Below, piece by piece: positions 4,962 through 5,196 of a stretch of 5,196 nt of DNA. Position numbers and translations under genes: made by a program. How positions within the stretch are numbered: the first letter of the stretch is position 1; every line of letters begins with the position of its first letter. Under the pieces are notes generated by a model. The model was not told the origin of the DNA and did not search any database. It saw only the letters and a list, made by a program, of their open reading frames with translations. Source of the DNA: Desulfuromonadales bacterium (lineage in GTDB: Bacteria > Desulfobacterota > Desulfuromonadia > Geobacterales > Pseudopelobacteraceae); the NCBI GenBank assembly GCA_015688915.1, contig JAATGX010000060.1, positions 1 to 5,196 of the forward strand. Direction: 5' to 3'.

Positions 4962-5196
4962 ATGTTTTTCCCCCACATCGACGCCTTCCGCCAACTGTCC
5001 CGCCAGGGCAACCTTATCCCGGTCTACCGGGAGATCATGGCGGACATGGATACGCCGGTCACCGCCTTCAAAAAGCTGGACGACGGCCGCTTCTCCTTCC
5101 TGCTGGAGAGTATCGAGGGGGGGGAGAAATGGGCGCGCTACAGCTTCCTCGGCTCCAGTCCGTCGCTGATCGTCCGCTCCAAGGGGAACAGGGTCG
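4962..5196 (+). CDS. trpE: Anthranilate synthase component I, N-terminal part (3' end outside window)
   Basis: The frame opens at ATG 4962, with GGAG (4952-4955) 6 nt upstream, and runs off the window after 78 complete codons. The visible sequence holds NLIPVYREI (17-25), the segment LLES (47-50) and EGGEKWARYSFLG (52-64), which are characteristic of the TrpE N-terminal domain. In Salmonella TrpE the equivalent LLES residues take part in binding the feedback inhibitor tryptophan, so the allosteric site seems to be present. The full enzyme, with the glutamine amidotransferase TrpG, converts chorismate and glutamine to anthranilate, the first step of the tryptophan branch. The catalytic chorismate-binding domain is outside the window. 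PabB and other chorismate-utilising enzymes are relatives, but LLESxEGGEKWxRYSF favours TrpE. The gene is divergent from cheV and probably begins a trp operon, which cannot be seen. Confidence 0.93.
   Translation, partial: MFFPHIDAFRQLSRQGNLIPVYREIMADMDTPVTAFKKLDDGRFSFLLESIEGGEKWARYSFLGSSPSLIVRSKGNRV

Overview
The window looks like chromosomal DNA of a GC-rich deltaproteobacterium, most likely a member of the Geobacterales (Geobacter/Pelobacter type). That placement rests on how familiar the proteins look (CheV, a Thermotoga-type DAHP synthase, TrpE, a REC-GGDEF-EAL regulator) and on base composition. No rRNA or other phylogenetic marker is present, so treat it as an inference. There are no mobile elements, CRISPR arrays, tRNAs or rRNAs.

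Layout. Bases 1-580 (+) are the 3' end of a sensor histidine kinase gene. After a 199-bp gap with a plausible sigma70-type promoter comes a complete response regulator (780-2489, +) with receiver, GGDEF and EAL domains, all with intact active-site motifs. It ends 46 bp from the convergent aroF gene (2536-3555, -), encoding a DAHP synthase, the first enzyme of aromatic amino acid biosynthesis. Between aroF and the co-directional cheV gene (3845-4786, -) lies a 289-bp region that is the most interesting part of the window. cheV encodes a CheW-receiver chemotaxis coupling protein. A 175-bp divergent region with a promoter for each side then leads to the 5' end of trpE (4962 to the edge, +).

Main finding. 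The aroF upstream region encodes an unlisted 27-codon leader peptide (3702-3785, -) with 11 aromatic residues (7 Phe, 3 Tyr, 1 Trp), all within 14 codons. It is followed by a strong intrinsic terminator (3634-3670, -) and then a second terminator-like hairpin (3576-3607, -) just before the aroF ribosome binding site. A segment inside the last codons of the leader can form a 12-bp antiterminator with the 5' arm of the first terminator. The 3' arm of the first terminator can in turn pair with the 5' arm of the second hairpin. This gives two self-consistent alternative folds: both terminators, or antiterminator plus bridging helix. It reads as a translation-coupled attenuator that senses charged Phe/Tyr (and possibly Trp) tRNA, with a possible tandem-terminator switch. 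The leader promoter lies so close to the leader start codon that the leader may be translated from a nearly leaderless mRNA.

How the parts fit. aroF and trpE are first-step enzymes of the common and tryptophan branches of aromatic synthesis and flank cheV. aroF appears to be controlled by attenuation, and probably also by the N-terminal regulatory domain of the enzyme. trpE shows no attenuator in its short predicted 5' UTR. The kinase fragment and the c-di-GMP regulator may form a two-component pair, but this cannot be proved from the window.
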